Positions 49,005 to 60,290 of a stretch of 64,000 nucleotides of DNA are shown here, piece after piece (positions within the stretch are counted from its first letter, which is position 1; each line of letters starts with the position of its first letter). Origin of the DNA: Rhodococcus sp. 14-1411-2a (GTDB lineage: Bacteria > Actinomycetota > Actinomycetes > Mycobacteriales > Mycobacteriaceae); NCBI RefSeq assembly GCF_002259485.1, contig NZ_NPGA01000014.1:1-64000 (forward strand), read 5' to 3'. The position numbers were made by a program, and so were the translations under genes. The notes under the pieces are model-generated. The model was not told the DNA's origin and searched no databases. It worked only from the letters and a program-made list of their open reading frames with translations.

Positions 49005-50452
49005 AGCAGTTCCAGCCTTCTAGCCATATCGGAGGCGAAAACGCCTGTGGGGTCAACGGATCGGCGGACCTTGATCCACTCGTCGATCCGCGGGTACATC
49101 GAGTGGAAGGTCTCGGCGTCGGTGCGCGAATCCTTCGCGGTGTACAGACGACCGCCGAATTCGAGCACCCGCTTGTCGAGCTCGCGGACGAACTCGTTCA
49201 AGCCCGGCTTGATCGGGAAGTCGACGCAGATGTTCCACCCTGGAATCGGAAAGCTCAGTGGCGCTTTGTTTCCGGGCCCGAACAGCTTGAAGACGTTGAG
49301 GAACGAGTAGTGCCCGGACTTCTGGATGTCGACGATGATCTTCTTGAACTCGTCGACCGCCTCCGGCGGAACAACGAACTGGTACTGGAGAAAGCCCTTG
49401 GAGCCGTAGGCACGGTTCCACTCACCGAACATGTCCAGTGGGTGATAGAACGCCGTCAGGGACTGGACCTTGTTCCGGTAGTTGCCGGCCTTGCGGTACC
49501 AGACCTCGCCGACGGCGGAGAACGTGTACTTGTTGGCCAGGCCGTTGGGGAAGACGTCCGGGAACGTCACCAACGGCTTGGCGTTGAACCGCAGCGGGTC
49601 CTTCTGGAGTTTGGCCGGCAACTGGTCCAACGTCGCGAGCGATCCGCGGGAGAGGGCCGCGCGGCCGAGCTTGGGCGGCGGGGCGACCGCGTCGAACCAG
49701 GCACTCGAGTAGTCGTAGTTGTTCTCGCTGCCGTCGCTGTGCAGGGCGATGGTCTCGTCGAGGGTGGTGGTGACGTCGCCGTCGGCGATGAAGTAAGCCG
49801 TCTCCGTCGGCGTCATCTCGATCGTCGCGCGCAGGATGATGCCGGTCAGGCCGTTGCCGCCGACCGTCGCCCAGAAGAGCTTGGCGTTCTTGCCCGACGG
49901 CGTCAAGTGGCGGACCTGACCGTCCGCGGTCAGCAGTTCCATCGAGCGGACGTGGTTGCCGAAGCTACCCGCGCTGTGATGGTTCTTGCCGTGAATGTCG
50001 GTGCCGATGGCCCCGCCGATCGTGACCTGGCGGGTACCCGGCAGCACCGGTACCCACAGGCCGAACGGCAGCGCGGCACGCATCAGCTGGTCGAGGTTGA
50101 CGCCACCGTCGACGTCGACGATCCGCGTCGACGCGTCGATGCTGTGGATGCCGTTCAAGGCATTCATGTCGATGACCAGGCCGCCGGAGTTCTGCGCGTT
50201 GTCACCGTAGGAGCGGCCGAGGCCGCGGGCGATGACGCCGCGTCGGAGGTGGGCCGGCTTGGAGTCGTTCTGCTCGGCGACCTGCTTGACCGCGTTCGCG
50301 ATGAGCTCGGGGTCGGAGGTCGAGAGCACCTCTCCGGTGGAGGGAGCGGTGCGGCCCCAACCGGTGAGTGTGCGGGTCTGCGTGGGTAGCGGCGCAGTGT
50401 TCCCGGCCTGTGGTTCCAGGGGGAAGAGTGCGTCGTCGGCTGTCGTGGACAT
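49001..50452 (-). CDS. dprE1: Decaprenylphosphoryl-ribose 2'-oxidase DprE1
   Basis: A 483-residue FAD-dependent oxidase (VAO-type fold) that oxidises the 2'-hydroxyl of decaprenylphosphoryl-ribose. The FAD-binding stretch is [13 protein letters not shown] and the active-site stretch is [13 protein letters not shown]. Counting back 74 residues from the C-terminus places the Cys of NICVDF exactly at the position of M. tuberculosis Cys387, the residue trapped by benzothiazinones, and Lys in YTAKDSR at the Lys418 position. Start ATG at 50452; it is divergent from the GtrA gene. Confidence 0.97.
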   Translation of the reverse strand: MSTTADDALFPLEPQAGNTAPLPTQTRTLTGWGRTAPSTGEVLSTSDPELIANAVKQVAEQNDSKPAHLRRGVIARGLGRSYGDNAQNSGGLVIDMNALNGIHSIDASTRIVDVDGGVNLDQLMRAALPFGLWVPVLPGTRQVTIGGAIGTDIHGKNHHSAGSFGNHVRSMELLTADGQVRHLTPSGKNAKLFWATVGGNGLTGIILRATIEMTPTETAYFIADGDVTTTLDETIALHSDGSENNYDYSSAWFDAVAPPPKLGRAALSRGSLATLDQLPAKLQKDPLRFNAKPLVTFPDVFPNGLANKYTFSAVGEVWYRKAGNYRNKVQSLTAFYHPLDMFGEWNRAYGSKGFLQYQFVVPPEAVDEFKKIIVDIQKSGHYSFLNVFKLFGPGNKAPLSFPIPGWNICVDFPIKPGLNEFVRELDKRVLEFGGRLYTAKDSRTDAETFHSMYPRIDEWIKVRRSVDPTGVFASDMARRLELL

Positions 50453-50499
50453 CGCTCAAGAGGGTACCCGCACCGCAGCAGCGGCTAGTGTCAGTCCTC

Positions 50500-51018
50500 G
50501 TGTCCACCCCCGACCGCTCCGCAGAAGAAGGCTCCACGGGCGACGACTGGTCGCCCGAGAACGACGAGTTGCAGCATCACGTCCCGCTACCCGTCGAGTT
50601 GCCGCTGACCGAGAACATCGCCGACGCGGCCCTCGATCTCAAGACGCAGGTGGTGCGTTTCTTGGCGACCGGTGTGCTGTCGGCCATCGTCGACCAGGGC
50701 GTCAACCTGATCCTGCACTTCGTGTTCGGCGTCGGTGTGACCCTCGCCAAGGCCATCGGCTTCGTACTCGGAACGACGACGGCCTACCTGATCAATCGTC
50801 GATGGACGTTCAACGCGGCCCCGTCACGGGCTCGGTTCTTCGCCGTCGTCGCGCTGTACGGAGTCACCTTCGCCGTCCAGGTGGGCATCTACACCTGGCT
50901 CTACCAGGCTCTTCCCGACGGCTTCTGGTACGCCAACGTGGCCTTCGTCATCGCGCAGGGTACGGCGACGGTCATCAACTTCCTCGTCCAGCGATTCGTG
51001 ATCTTCAAAATCCGCTGA
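50500..51018 (+). CDS. GtrA-family membrane protein (Rv3789-like)
   Basis: A protein of about 172 residues with an acidic cytosolic N-terminus and four membrane segments in the GtrA pattern (VRFLATGVLSAIVDQGVNLIL; FVLGTTTAYLINRRWTF). GtrA proteins are proposed flippases for polyprenyl-phosphate sugars; the M. tuberculosis homologue next to dprE1, Rv3789, has been linked to decaprenylphosphoryl-arabinose handling. Here it is divergent from dprE1 rather than in the same operon. The start is uncertain: GTG 50500 is chosen, GTG 50488 is possible. Confidence 0.85.
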   Translation: MSTPDRSAEEGSTGDDWSPENDELQHHVPLPVELPLTENIADAALDLKTQVVRFLATGVLSAIVDQGVNLILHFVFGVGVTLAKAIGFVLGTTTAYLINRRWTFNAAPSRARFFAVVALYGVTFAVQVGIYTWLYQALPDGFWYANVAFVIAQGTATVINFLVQRFVIFKIR

Positions 51019-51446
51019 GTCGCGGGGTTCGGCCCCAAGAGTTCGCCAGCGCGGGTTTGCCCCGTGAGGTGCGCAAACGCGGGTTTGCCCCCCGGGGGTT
51101 CGCCAGCGCGGGTTCGCCCCGTGAGGTGCGCAAACGCGCGCGCACTTGCCAAATGCGCGCATTCTCGTCAGCGGTCGGGGGCGATTCTGCGCGCGTCTGG
51201 CGAATGCGAGCGCGTTTGCCTGGATTTGGCGTCGTCGTCGCCTCGTCCCGCCGCTCAGGAGAAGTTCGGCAGGTCTCTGCGTTCGAGGGCTTCGGCGAGG
51301 GTGGGTGCGGCTTTGACTTTGCCGGGGGTTCGCAAACGCGCGCGCACTTGCCAAATGCGCGCATTCTCGTCAACGGTCAGGGGCGATTCTGCGCGCGTCT
51401 GGCGAATGCGAGCGCGTTTGCCCGGATCTGGTGGCGTCGCCGCCGC
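51019..51446. repeat. Repeat-rich intergenic region with duplicated rmlC 3' end
   Basis: This 428-bp gap holds two layers of repeats. A 40-bp motif (TTCGCCAGCGCGGG... to GTGCGCAAACGCG) occurs at 51042 and 51099, 57 bp apart. A larger block starting CGCAAACGCG occurs at 51129 and 51331 and runs for about 190-200 bp. It includes sequence near 51260-51315 that, on the minus strand, reads KAAPTLAEALERRDLPNFS and a stop, nearly the same as the true RmlC C-terminus [19 protein letters not shown]. So the rmlC tail plus its downstream DNA has been duplicated in tandem. No intact gene is present. Confidence 0.85.
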
Positions 51447-52027
51447 TCACGAGAAGATTGGCAGGTCTCCGCGTTCGAGGGCGTCGGCGAGGGTGGGGGC
51501 GGCTTTGTCCTTGTCGGAGAGTTCGTAGGTCAGGGGTGTGCCGTCGCGGGCGGTGGTGGGCCAGTCGATGCCCAGGGCGGGGTCGAGTGGGTTGATGTCG
51601 CGGTCCAAGGCCGGGGTGTATTCGAGGGTGCACAGGTACATGACGGTCGAGTTGTCTTCCAACGACAGGATGGCGTGGCCGAGTCCTTCGGAGAGGAAGA
51701 CTGCTTTGCGGTCGATGTCGTCGATCAGCACGCTGTCCCACTGCCCGAATGTCGGTGATCCGACGCGCAGGTCGACGATGACATCGAGGAAGGCTCCGCG
51801 GGCGCAGGTGACGTATTTCGCCTGCCCGGGTGGGTTGGTGGTGAAGTGGATCCCGCGTAGGACCCCGGCGGCGGAGACCGAGCAGTTCGCCTGCAGCAGC
51901 TCCAACGACCGCCCGGTGGTGGCCTCGAACGCCGATGCTTTGAACCATTCGAAGAACACTCCGCGGTCGTCGCCGAACTGGCGTGGGGTGTACTCGTAGG
52001 CACCGGCGATGCTCAGTTCACGAAAGG

Positions 52028-52031
<4 letters not shown>
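51447..52031 (-). CDS. rmlC: dTDP-4-dehydrorhamnose 3,5-epimerase RmlC
   Basis: A 194-residue cupin epimerase, the third step of dTDP-L-rhamnose synthesis. The catalytic His is in RGIHFTTNP and the Tyr in [10 protein letters not shown]; other landmarks are [13 protein letters not shown] and [21 protein letters not shown]. Length is normal for an unfused RmlC. The ATG overlaps the rmlA stop by 4 bp. Rhamnose is needed for the disaccharide linker joining peptidoglycan to galactan. Downstream DNA carries a partial copy of its 3' end. Confidence 0.96.
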
Positions 52032-52900
<869 letters not shown>

Positions 52901-53030
52901 GACCGCGAAGTCTTCCAGACCCTCGGATCACCCGCTCGCTTGTGCCTGCCCCGTTTCTGCTGCGTGAGCTCCGAGGTGCACCTACGCTCGCCGCATACCC
53001 AGCCTTCCGAGAGAACCGAGGACAAGCCAC

Positions 53031-53549
53031 GTGACGACAACGCACCAGATCTCCACCGGTATCGATCAGGTCACCGCTCTGCTCTCCACAGTGACCGAAG
53101 CCGAACGCGCATCGGCCACGCCCTGCACCGAGTGGACCGTCGCCGAGCTGACGGACCACCTGGTGAACACCGCGGCCAACTTGGTGACCATGGCTCGGGG
53201 TGGCGAGATCGATTGGTCGGCGTCGCCAGAACCGTCGTCGGATCCGATTCCGCTGTGGAAGGAGAGGACTCGCGAACTGCTGGCCGAGATCGATGCAGGT
53301 TCACCATTGCCGCTCGGCATGGTGGCTGCGGAACTCTCGGTGCACGCGTGGGATCTCGCGACCGCACTCGGGCGCGGCACGGACGATCTCGACCAGACGG
53401 TGGCGGAGGAGGGGATGGTGTTCATGTCGGCCAACATGACCGACGAACGGCGAGGCGGTGCTTTCGATCCTGAGCAGCCGGCACCCGACGGCGCAAACGC
53501 GTACGAGCGGTTGGCGGCCTTCGCCGGACGCACTGTCCGAGGGTCCTGA
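53031..53549 (+). CDS. TIGR03086-type DinB/maleylpyruvate-isomerase-like protein
   Basis: A 172-residue helical protein with the N-terminal motif ATPCTEWTVAELTDHLVNT and the mid-protein LSVHAWDLATALG. The His of DHLVN and the H-x-W-D motif are the likely metal ligands of this mycothiol-linked DinB subfamily. Many actinobacterial members have no assigned substrate. GTG start at 53031. It stands alone, divergent from rmlA and convergent with the type-VII-secretion-like genes. Confidence 0.8.
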   Translation: MTTTHQISTGIDQVTALLSTVTEAERASATPCTEWTVAELTDHLVNTAANLVTMARGGEIDWSASPEPSSDPIPLWKERTRELLAEIDAGSPLPLGMVAAELSVHAWDLATALGRGTDDLDQTVAEEGMVFMSANMTDERRGGAFDPEQPAPDGANAYERLAAFAGRTVRGS

Positions 53550-53565
53550 CAGTTCCAGCGGCCGA

Positions 53566-53934
53566 TCACTCCCACGGGATTCGGTACGGCGAAGTTCCGG
53601 TCTCGGCGATCGGAGTCGGCCATTCGGCCGGCCACAGGATCTGCGGATCGGCCTTGAGCTCTTCGACTTCCGGTGGCACCGGAGTTGCGTCCACCTCGAC
53701 ACGTTCCCAACTGCATTCACCCGACGCGACGCGGGTCGCGTAGTGGATCAGGTCGGCCGATGCCCGGCGTGAGGACGCCAGGCGGGCCAGCAGTTCCGCT
53801 GTGACGTATCGGGTTCCCGCCGGAGCTTTCAGATCGGTGTTCAGGGCCCGCGTGCGCGCGGCCTCGAGCTCACCGCAGGATGTCATCAGACGGTCGTACG
53901 CGGCTCGGGCGTGTGGAGGCAGTGACTGGATCAT
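53566..53934 (-). CDS. Hypothetical protein, last gene of the type-VII-secretion-like set
   Basis: A 122-residue protein without recognised motifs. It is helical in the first 75 residues and ends in a Pro-rich tail (EVDATPVPPEVEELKADP). Its ATG overlaps the stop of the preceding decayed gene by 4 bp, so its translation would have been coupled to a gene that is now broken. It may be an accessory or chaperone-like partner of that protein; this is inferred from position only. Confidence 0.55.
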   Translation of the reverse strand: MIQSLPPHARAAYDRLMTSCGELEAARTRALNTDLKAPAGTRYVTAELLARLASSRRASADLIHYATRVASGECSWERVEVDATPVPPEVEELKADPQILWPAEWPTPIAETGTSPYRIPWE

Positions 53935-55134
53935 GCGTCCCGCCAGGGTTCGTCGCCGGTGCCAACGGAGAAGTCCTCGTCCGGAGTGTCGAGGACCGGT
54001 CGGATATCCGCGGTCTTTCCCGCTTCGACGGACTGCTTGCCGTAGTCGAGGAAGTCGTTCAATGGGCGTAACGTGTCGTCGATCTTCTTGCCCACCTGGC
54101 TCTCGGGATCGCCGAGCGCGTCGAGGAACGCGCCGAAGTCATCGACCACCTGCTCGATCTTCGCAATGAGTTCCTTGGTCAGATCCATTGCTGTCCAGCA
54201 GATTTCGATGATACTTTCGACCTGCCAGGCCGTGCCCACCATCGGTACCTTCTTGATCATGACCTTCAACGCACCGCGGGCGTTGTCGACGGCGACCTCC
54301 GATTCGAGAAGTTCGACGATTTTCCGAACCACTGCCAGCGCAGCGTCACGGAGTTGTTCGGATATCACTGCACAGACCGCGGAAATCGTGCGGCCTGCGG
54401 GCCCCTCCCATCGCATTGCGGCCAGTTGTCGGTCGGCGTAATCGGTGAATGCCTGTGCGGCAGCGCCGTTCCAGTAGGCGTCCACGCGCCCCACACCTGC
54501 CGCGAACGACTCCGACGCGGCTTCCATGGCGTCGCCTGCGATCTGATATGCGTGGCCGATTCTCCTGATTTCGTTTTAGTTGCCGGTGATCGGCATTGTC
54601 GCCTCGTTCAGGGGGCTCCACCCGCAGAGTTCGAAAATCGTTGTGTCGATCTCTCCGAGCCAGCCCGCGGCATCGTCGAGTAACTCTCGGACTTCGTCGA
54701 CGACGGGATTCGGCGCGAAATAGTCGATCCCGTGGGCCGTCCGTAATCGGCTGCCTCGTCGAATTCGTCCACGTGGCCGACGGCGGCACGATCCGAGCTG
54801 CCACGATCGATGCCCGGTAGTGGCGGCGCGCTTGTGTGAGCGTTCAGCAGGTCATAGTTTCGCTGATCCTGATCGGCATACAGCCATGCCGCTCTGTTGA
54901 GTTCTGCACCCATTTCCCCGCAGTTGGCGGACAGGTGAACCTGCCGAGTGCGTGTCATCTCCTGAAACCGTGCGAGGTACGGCTGAAGTCGTTTCAGAAT
55001 CTGCCCAACCACGTTCTCGCTCAGGCCCGCCTGATCGAGCAGATAACGATGACTGGCCAGAGTGTCGCCGCCGACGCGATCGAGAAGATGTCCGAGGCCG
55101 GCTATTTCCGAGGATCTGGCGATCAGCGGTTCGG

Positions 55135-55138
<4 letters not shown>
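53931..55138 (-). pseudogene. Decayed EspC/WXG100-like type-VII-secretion substrate gene
   Basis: Read in pieces, this minus-strand span gives one protein of about 402 residues. Residues 1-105 (frame from ATG 55138) are an EspC-like helical region (GGDTLASHRYLLDQAGL). A single-base loss in a C-run at about 54734-54736 shifts the frame; the next frame reads IDYFAPNPVVDEVRELLDDAAG and then GWSPLNEATMPITGN. A TAA at 54576-54578 stands where these proteins usually have Trp, after which the same frame continues NEIRRIGHAYQIAGDAMEAA, VDAYWNGAAAQAF (a WXG motif) and a 130-residue helical tail. The tail alone is open as a 198-residue frame from ATG 54527. Two independent lesions suggest an old pseudogene. 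Confidence 0.75.
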
Positions 55139-57004
<1,866 letters not shown>

Positions 57005-57012
57005 AGCCGGAA

Positions 57013-57849
57013 CTAACTACTGCGTGACATTCGATGGCGCAGTAGCAGGTACACCGCGCGACGCATGAACGACGTCATCAGAGCCTTGGCATTACCGATG
57101 CGAACGTCGTTGTCGGACAGCAGTGTCGGGTCGCTTGCTTGCAGGGAGCGATGGAAGTCCGCGGCCTGACGTGCCTGCTGTGTCGCCAGTTCCACGCTCC
57201 ACTGTCCCGAGTTGATTCGGAACGACGCCAGTGGTTGCGGAATTGCCACGATGTCGCCTCGTAGCGCAACCGCGATGAAGGTGGCCTGGTCGATCAGGTA
57301 GGGATGGCTGTTGTCCCACAACCCGATCTCGCGGAGTTCCGACAGCTTCATCATGACGCCGCCGGGTTCGCCGAAGATGTTGGCACCGGCCCGAACTGCG
57401 GTTCTGGCGGCGACTCGGCCCGATACCGTTCCGTGCAGTCCACCGAGCCCGCGGGCGGCGATGACCGTCTTGCCGTAGGCGTCGATCAGCGTCCGCTGTG
57501 CGGCGACCAGAACGGCAGACGGGTTGTCGTCGAACGCCCGCACCTGAGTGTCCAGCGCGGTGGGCGCGATGGTGTCGTCACCGCAGACGAGCTTGATCAG
57601 CTCGCCCGTGGCTTCCTCGGTGACGCGGTTCCAGTTGGCCTGCGCTCCGCCGCCGACCGGGGTGGTCAGGAGGCGGATCCGTGGGTCGTCGAACTTCTGC
57701 GCGACGGCGAGGGTTCCGTCGGTCGACGAATGATCGGCGATGACCAGTTCGAAGTCCGTGAACGTCTGGGCGAGAATCGAATCGATGGTCTCGGCCAGAT
57801 ACTCGGCGTTGTTGTACGCCGGGACGACTACGGAAACACGGGGCGTCAT
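57013..57849 (-). CDS. GT2-family glycosyltransferase
   Basis: A 278-residue cytosolic GT-A enzyme with SVVVPAYNNAEYL at the nucleotide-binding start, VIADHSSTDGT, and KLVCGDDTIAP as the metal-binding Asp pair near residue 90. No membrane segment is evident. The sugar donor and acceptor are unknown. It is the last gene of a five-gene minus-strand operon and overlaps the GtrA gene by 4 bp; it converges with rmlB. Confidence 0.88.
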   Translation of the reverse strand: MTPRVSVVVPAYNNAEYLAETIDSILAQTFTDFELVIADHSSTDGTLAVAQKFDDPRIRLLTTPVGGGAQANWNRVTEEATGELIKLVCGDDTIAPTALDTQVRAFDDNPSAVLVAAQRTLIDAYGKTVIAARGLGGLHGTVSGRVAARTAVRAGANIFGEPGGVMMKLSELREIGLWDNSHPYLIDQATFIAVALRGDIVAIPQPLASFRINSGQWSVELATQQARQAADFHRSLQASDPTLLSDNDVRIGNAKALMTSFMRRAVYLLLRHRMSRSS

Positions 57850-58313
57850 GATGTGGGGGCCTGGCTCTTTCTGCGGAACGAGAAGTCGCGGTAGCCGAAG
57901 AAGCTGACGACTGCCATCACGGCTGTGACGACCAATTGTGAAGGGATGGGCGGGAAGTGGAAGACGGACACGGCGATCGTCATCAGGGAGATGTTGGCGA
58001 CGAACGCGCCGAAGTTCACGACGAAGAACCGCAGCAGATCGCGTAGGAAGTGACCCCGCACGCGGAACACCAGGTAGCGGTACATCGCGAACGCGCACAG
58101 CACGTTGCAGAGATAGCCGAGCACGATCGCGGCGTGGTATCCGTACTGCTCGCCGATCAGCAACTGCCACAGGATGAACCACGCGGTACCCAATGCGGTG
58201 TTGACGCCGCCGACGAGCAGGAACGCGATCTTCTGATTCTTGACGATGCGCATCAGCGGCCCCGGCGCACCGTTCATGCCCGCCGGGGGAGCAGGAGTCT
58301 GTGGTTCGGTCAT
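57846..58313 (-). CDS. GtrA-family membrane protein (putative polyprenyl-phosphate-sugar flippase)
   Basis: A 155-residue protein with four membrane segments in the GtrA pattern: AFLLVGGVNTALGTAWFILW, GYLCNVLCAFAMYRYLVF, and VVSFFGYRDFSF at the end. GtrA proteins are thought to flip polyprenyl-phosphate-linked sugars. It overlaps the genes on both sides by 4 bp. With the polyprenol-type GT2 and the GT-C gene of the same operon it completes a GtrABC-like set. Confidence 0.9.
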   Translation of the reverse strand: MTEPQTPAPPAGMNGAPGPLMRIVKNQKIAFLLVGGVNTALGTAWFILWQLLIGEQYGYHAAIVLGYLCNVLCAFAMYRYLVFRVRGHFLRDLLRFFVVNFGAFVANISLMTIAVSVFHFPPIPSQLVVTAVMAVVSFFGYRDFSFRRKSQAPTS

Positions 58314-59251
58314 CGACCCACCGCCAGTGCTTGACGCGTCGCGAACAGGGTGGACGCAATACCTGCCGGCAATGTTCGGTGCGTTCGGCGATCGATCTGT
58401 GGCCAGACCGTCGACCGCAGCCGTAGATCGCGACCCTGGAACACCGCCAATGGGGACGCCGCCAACACCACGTTCGGTCGACGGCGAAACACCGTCCGGC
58501 AGGCTCCGAGAATCGAGCCGATGGTCACGGCCTCACCGGAGGCGAAGATCTTGATCGTCGGCGATATTCGTTCCGTGGCAGACATGGCAAGGGTGTCGGC
58601 GACCATCTCGGCCGCGTCGGACACGTAGAGGTAGTCGCGCAACGTGTCCATCGGGACGTAGATGGAGACGGGGGAGGCCATGAGGTATCCCCGGCACAGG
58701 TGCGAGATCAGGCCCTGCGGTTTCGCGAGGTTCTGCCCTGGCCCGTAGAGGTTCGCGAACCGGCCGATGGCCACGTTGATGCCGGTGCGTTCACCGAACT
58801 CGGTCGCGATGGCCTCGGACTGCAGCTTGGCGAAACCGTAGTCGCCCAACGGAACCGGGTTCGTTCCCTCGTGATGTGGGGCACCCGTCGCGCCGGCGTA
58901 GACGCCTCCGGCGGACGAGGCGAGGAACACGGTTCCGGTGCCCGCGCGGTCGGCGGCGACAGCCTCGATGTGCGCCAGGACGGTGCGGATCAGGCCGTTC
59001 TCTTCGGCGAATTGTGCTGCACTGGTTCCGTTCACGCCCGCGCCCGCGGCCCAGATCACGTTCCAGGTACCGTCGGCGAAGGAATCGAAGAACTCCGAAC
59101 AGCGCTGCAGCAGAGCCTGTTCGGCGGACACCGAGTCCGACCACGGGATGGTGCTGGTGTGCACCCGATGTCCACGACGACCGGCCTCCCGGGTCACCGC
59201 AGCGCCGAGCAGCCCGCCGCTGCCGACGATCCACGTGTGCGTCGCGGTCAC
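58310..59251 (-). CDS. NAD-dependent epimerase/dehydratase family protein
   Basis: A 313-residue extended short-chain dehydrogenase-like protein. The cofactor motif is TWIVGSGGLLGAAVTREA, followed by FLASSAGGVYAG and LGDYGFAKLQSEAIA, which supply the Ser and Tyr-x3-Lys. It probably converts a nucleotide sugar, or a lipid-linked sugar, for the operon's product; the substrate is unknown. The start is a GTG at 59251 that overlaps the stop of the upstream GT2 gene by 4 bp; residues before it in the same frame do not match the fold. Confidence 0.85.
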   Translation of the reverse strand: MTATHTWIVGSGGLLGAAVTREAGRRGHRVHTSTIPWSDSVSAEQALLQRCSEFFDSFADGTWNVIWAAGAGVNGTSAAQFAEENGLIRTVLAHIEAVAADRAGTGTVFLASSAGGVYAGATGAPHHEGTNPVPLGDYGFAKLQSEAIATEFGERTGINVAIGRFANLYGPGQNLAKPQGLISHLCRGYLMASPVSIYVPMDTLRDYLYVSDAAEMVADTLAMSATERISPTIKIFASGEAVTIGSILGACRTVFRRRPNVVLAASPLAVFQGRDLRLRSTVWPQIDRRTHRTLPAGIASTLFATRQALAVGR

Positions 59252-60276
59252 GCCGGCGGTGCAGGTTCGGTCGATGGCGCAGTGCGCCCGAGCGGGCCGT
59301 TTCCCGGGTCGGTGACGATCAGGTACGGCGGCTTGCCCATGGCGGTCTTGACGTTGACGCCCACGTACTCGGCCACCACACCGAGAGAGAACAGGGTTGC
59401 TCCGAAGCCGAACAACAGGATCACCATCGTCGATGCCCAACCTCGTACCTCGGCACCCGAATCGAAGACGAAGTACGACACCAGTACGTACGCCACCAGA
59501 ATGAGGCCGAGAATCGCGAAGGCGATGCCGATGAAGCTGACCAGTCGCAGGCCCTTGGTGCCGCTCGAGAGCACCATCCGCCAGAAGTGCGAGAGCAAGG
59601 TGCGCAGTCGGTAGCCCGATCGACGGTCCACCTCTTCGCGCAACGCCACCGGGCTGGTCGTGACGTCGCCTGCGATCCAACCGAGTGCGATGTCCAGGTA
59701 TGCCTCGGAACCGGCGTAGGCGGCGACGGAGCGACCGACTTCACCGAGCACCAGGCGGTAGCTCTGGTAATCGATGGTGTTGTCCCCGGCCAGCGCCTTG
59801 GCGATCAGCCACTTCGAACCCTTGGAGGCTGCGTTGCGCCACATCCCGTGCGGTGCGACGTTGGTGGGCTTGGCGTAGACGACGGTGGACTGCTGGTCGA
59901 GGGCCGCATCCAGCATGCCGCCGATCGCCGCCGGATCGTGCTGTCCGTCCTCGTCCATCGTGACGATCCACTCGCCGCCGCTGGACGCCATGCCGGCGAG
60001 GGTGGCGGGATGCTGACCGAAATTTCGGCTCAGCCACACCCCGCGAACGAACGTGTGCGCGGCCGTGAGCTGGCGAATCACCGCGGCAGAGTTGTCGGGA
60101 CCGTGATCGAAGACGAGCAGAACTTCCTCGACGATCATCGGCCGCCCGAGGGGAGTATGCGTCACCTGCGTCAGCGGAAGGATCTCGTCCATCAACGCGC
60201 TGAGCGTCCGTTCGCCCTGGTAGACCGGTACCACGATGGAGATGCGGTGCGGATCAGCAGCAGAGTCGTCGGACAT
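59248..60276 (-). CDS. Membrane-anchored GT2, polyprenyl-phosphate sugar synthase type (GtrB/DPM1-like)
   Basis: A 342-residue enzyme with an N-terminal GT-A domain (SIVVPVYQGERTL, LLVFDHGPDNSA, MDEDGQHDPAAI with its Asp-x-Asp) and two C-terminal membrane segments (LVSFIGIAFAILGLILVAYVL and MVILLFGFGATLFSLG). This is the GtrB/ArnC arrangement: it puts a sugar from a nucleotide donor onto polyprenyl phosphate. ATG 60276 is chosen over GTG 60279. It lies 15 bp after the GT-C gene. Confidence 0.9.
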   Translation of the reverse strand: MSDDSAADPHRISIVVPVYQGERTLSALMDEILPLTQVTHTPLGRPMIVEEVLLVFDHGPDNSAAVIRQLTAAHTFVRGVWLSRNFGQHPATLAGMASSGGEWIVTMDEDGQHDPAAIGGMLDAALDQQSTVVYAKPTNVAPHGMWRNAASKGSKWLIAKALAGDNTIDYQSYRLVLGEVGRSVAAYAGSEAYLDIALGWIAGDVTTSPVALREEVDRRSGYRLRTLLSHFWRMVLSSGTKGLRLVSFIGIAFAILGLILVAYVLVSYFVFDSGAEVRGWASTMVILLFGFGATLFSLGVVAEYVGVNVKTAMGKPPYLIVTDPGNGPLGRTAPSTEPAPPA

Positions 60277-60290
60277 CACGAGGTCTGAGC

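Noticed and set aside
51019..51446. Possible CRISPR array from the evenly spaced repeats
   Set aside because: Only two copies of each repeat, unequal unit lengths, the intervening DNA is itself repeated, part of it is a duplicated rmlC tail, and no cas gene is nearby.
54576..54578. Programmed readthrough of the TAA in the EspC/WXG-like gene
   Set aside because: The upstream frameshift is a second independent lesion, and no readthrough context is evident, so decay is the simpler explanation.
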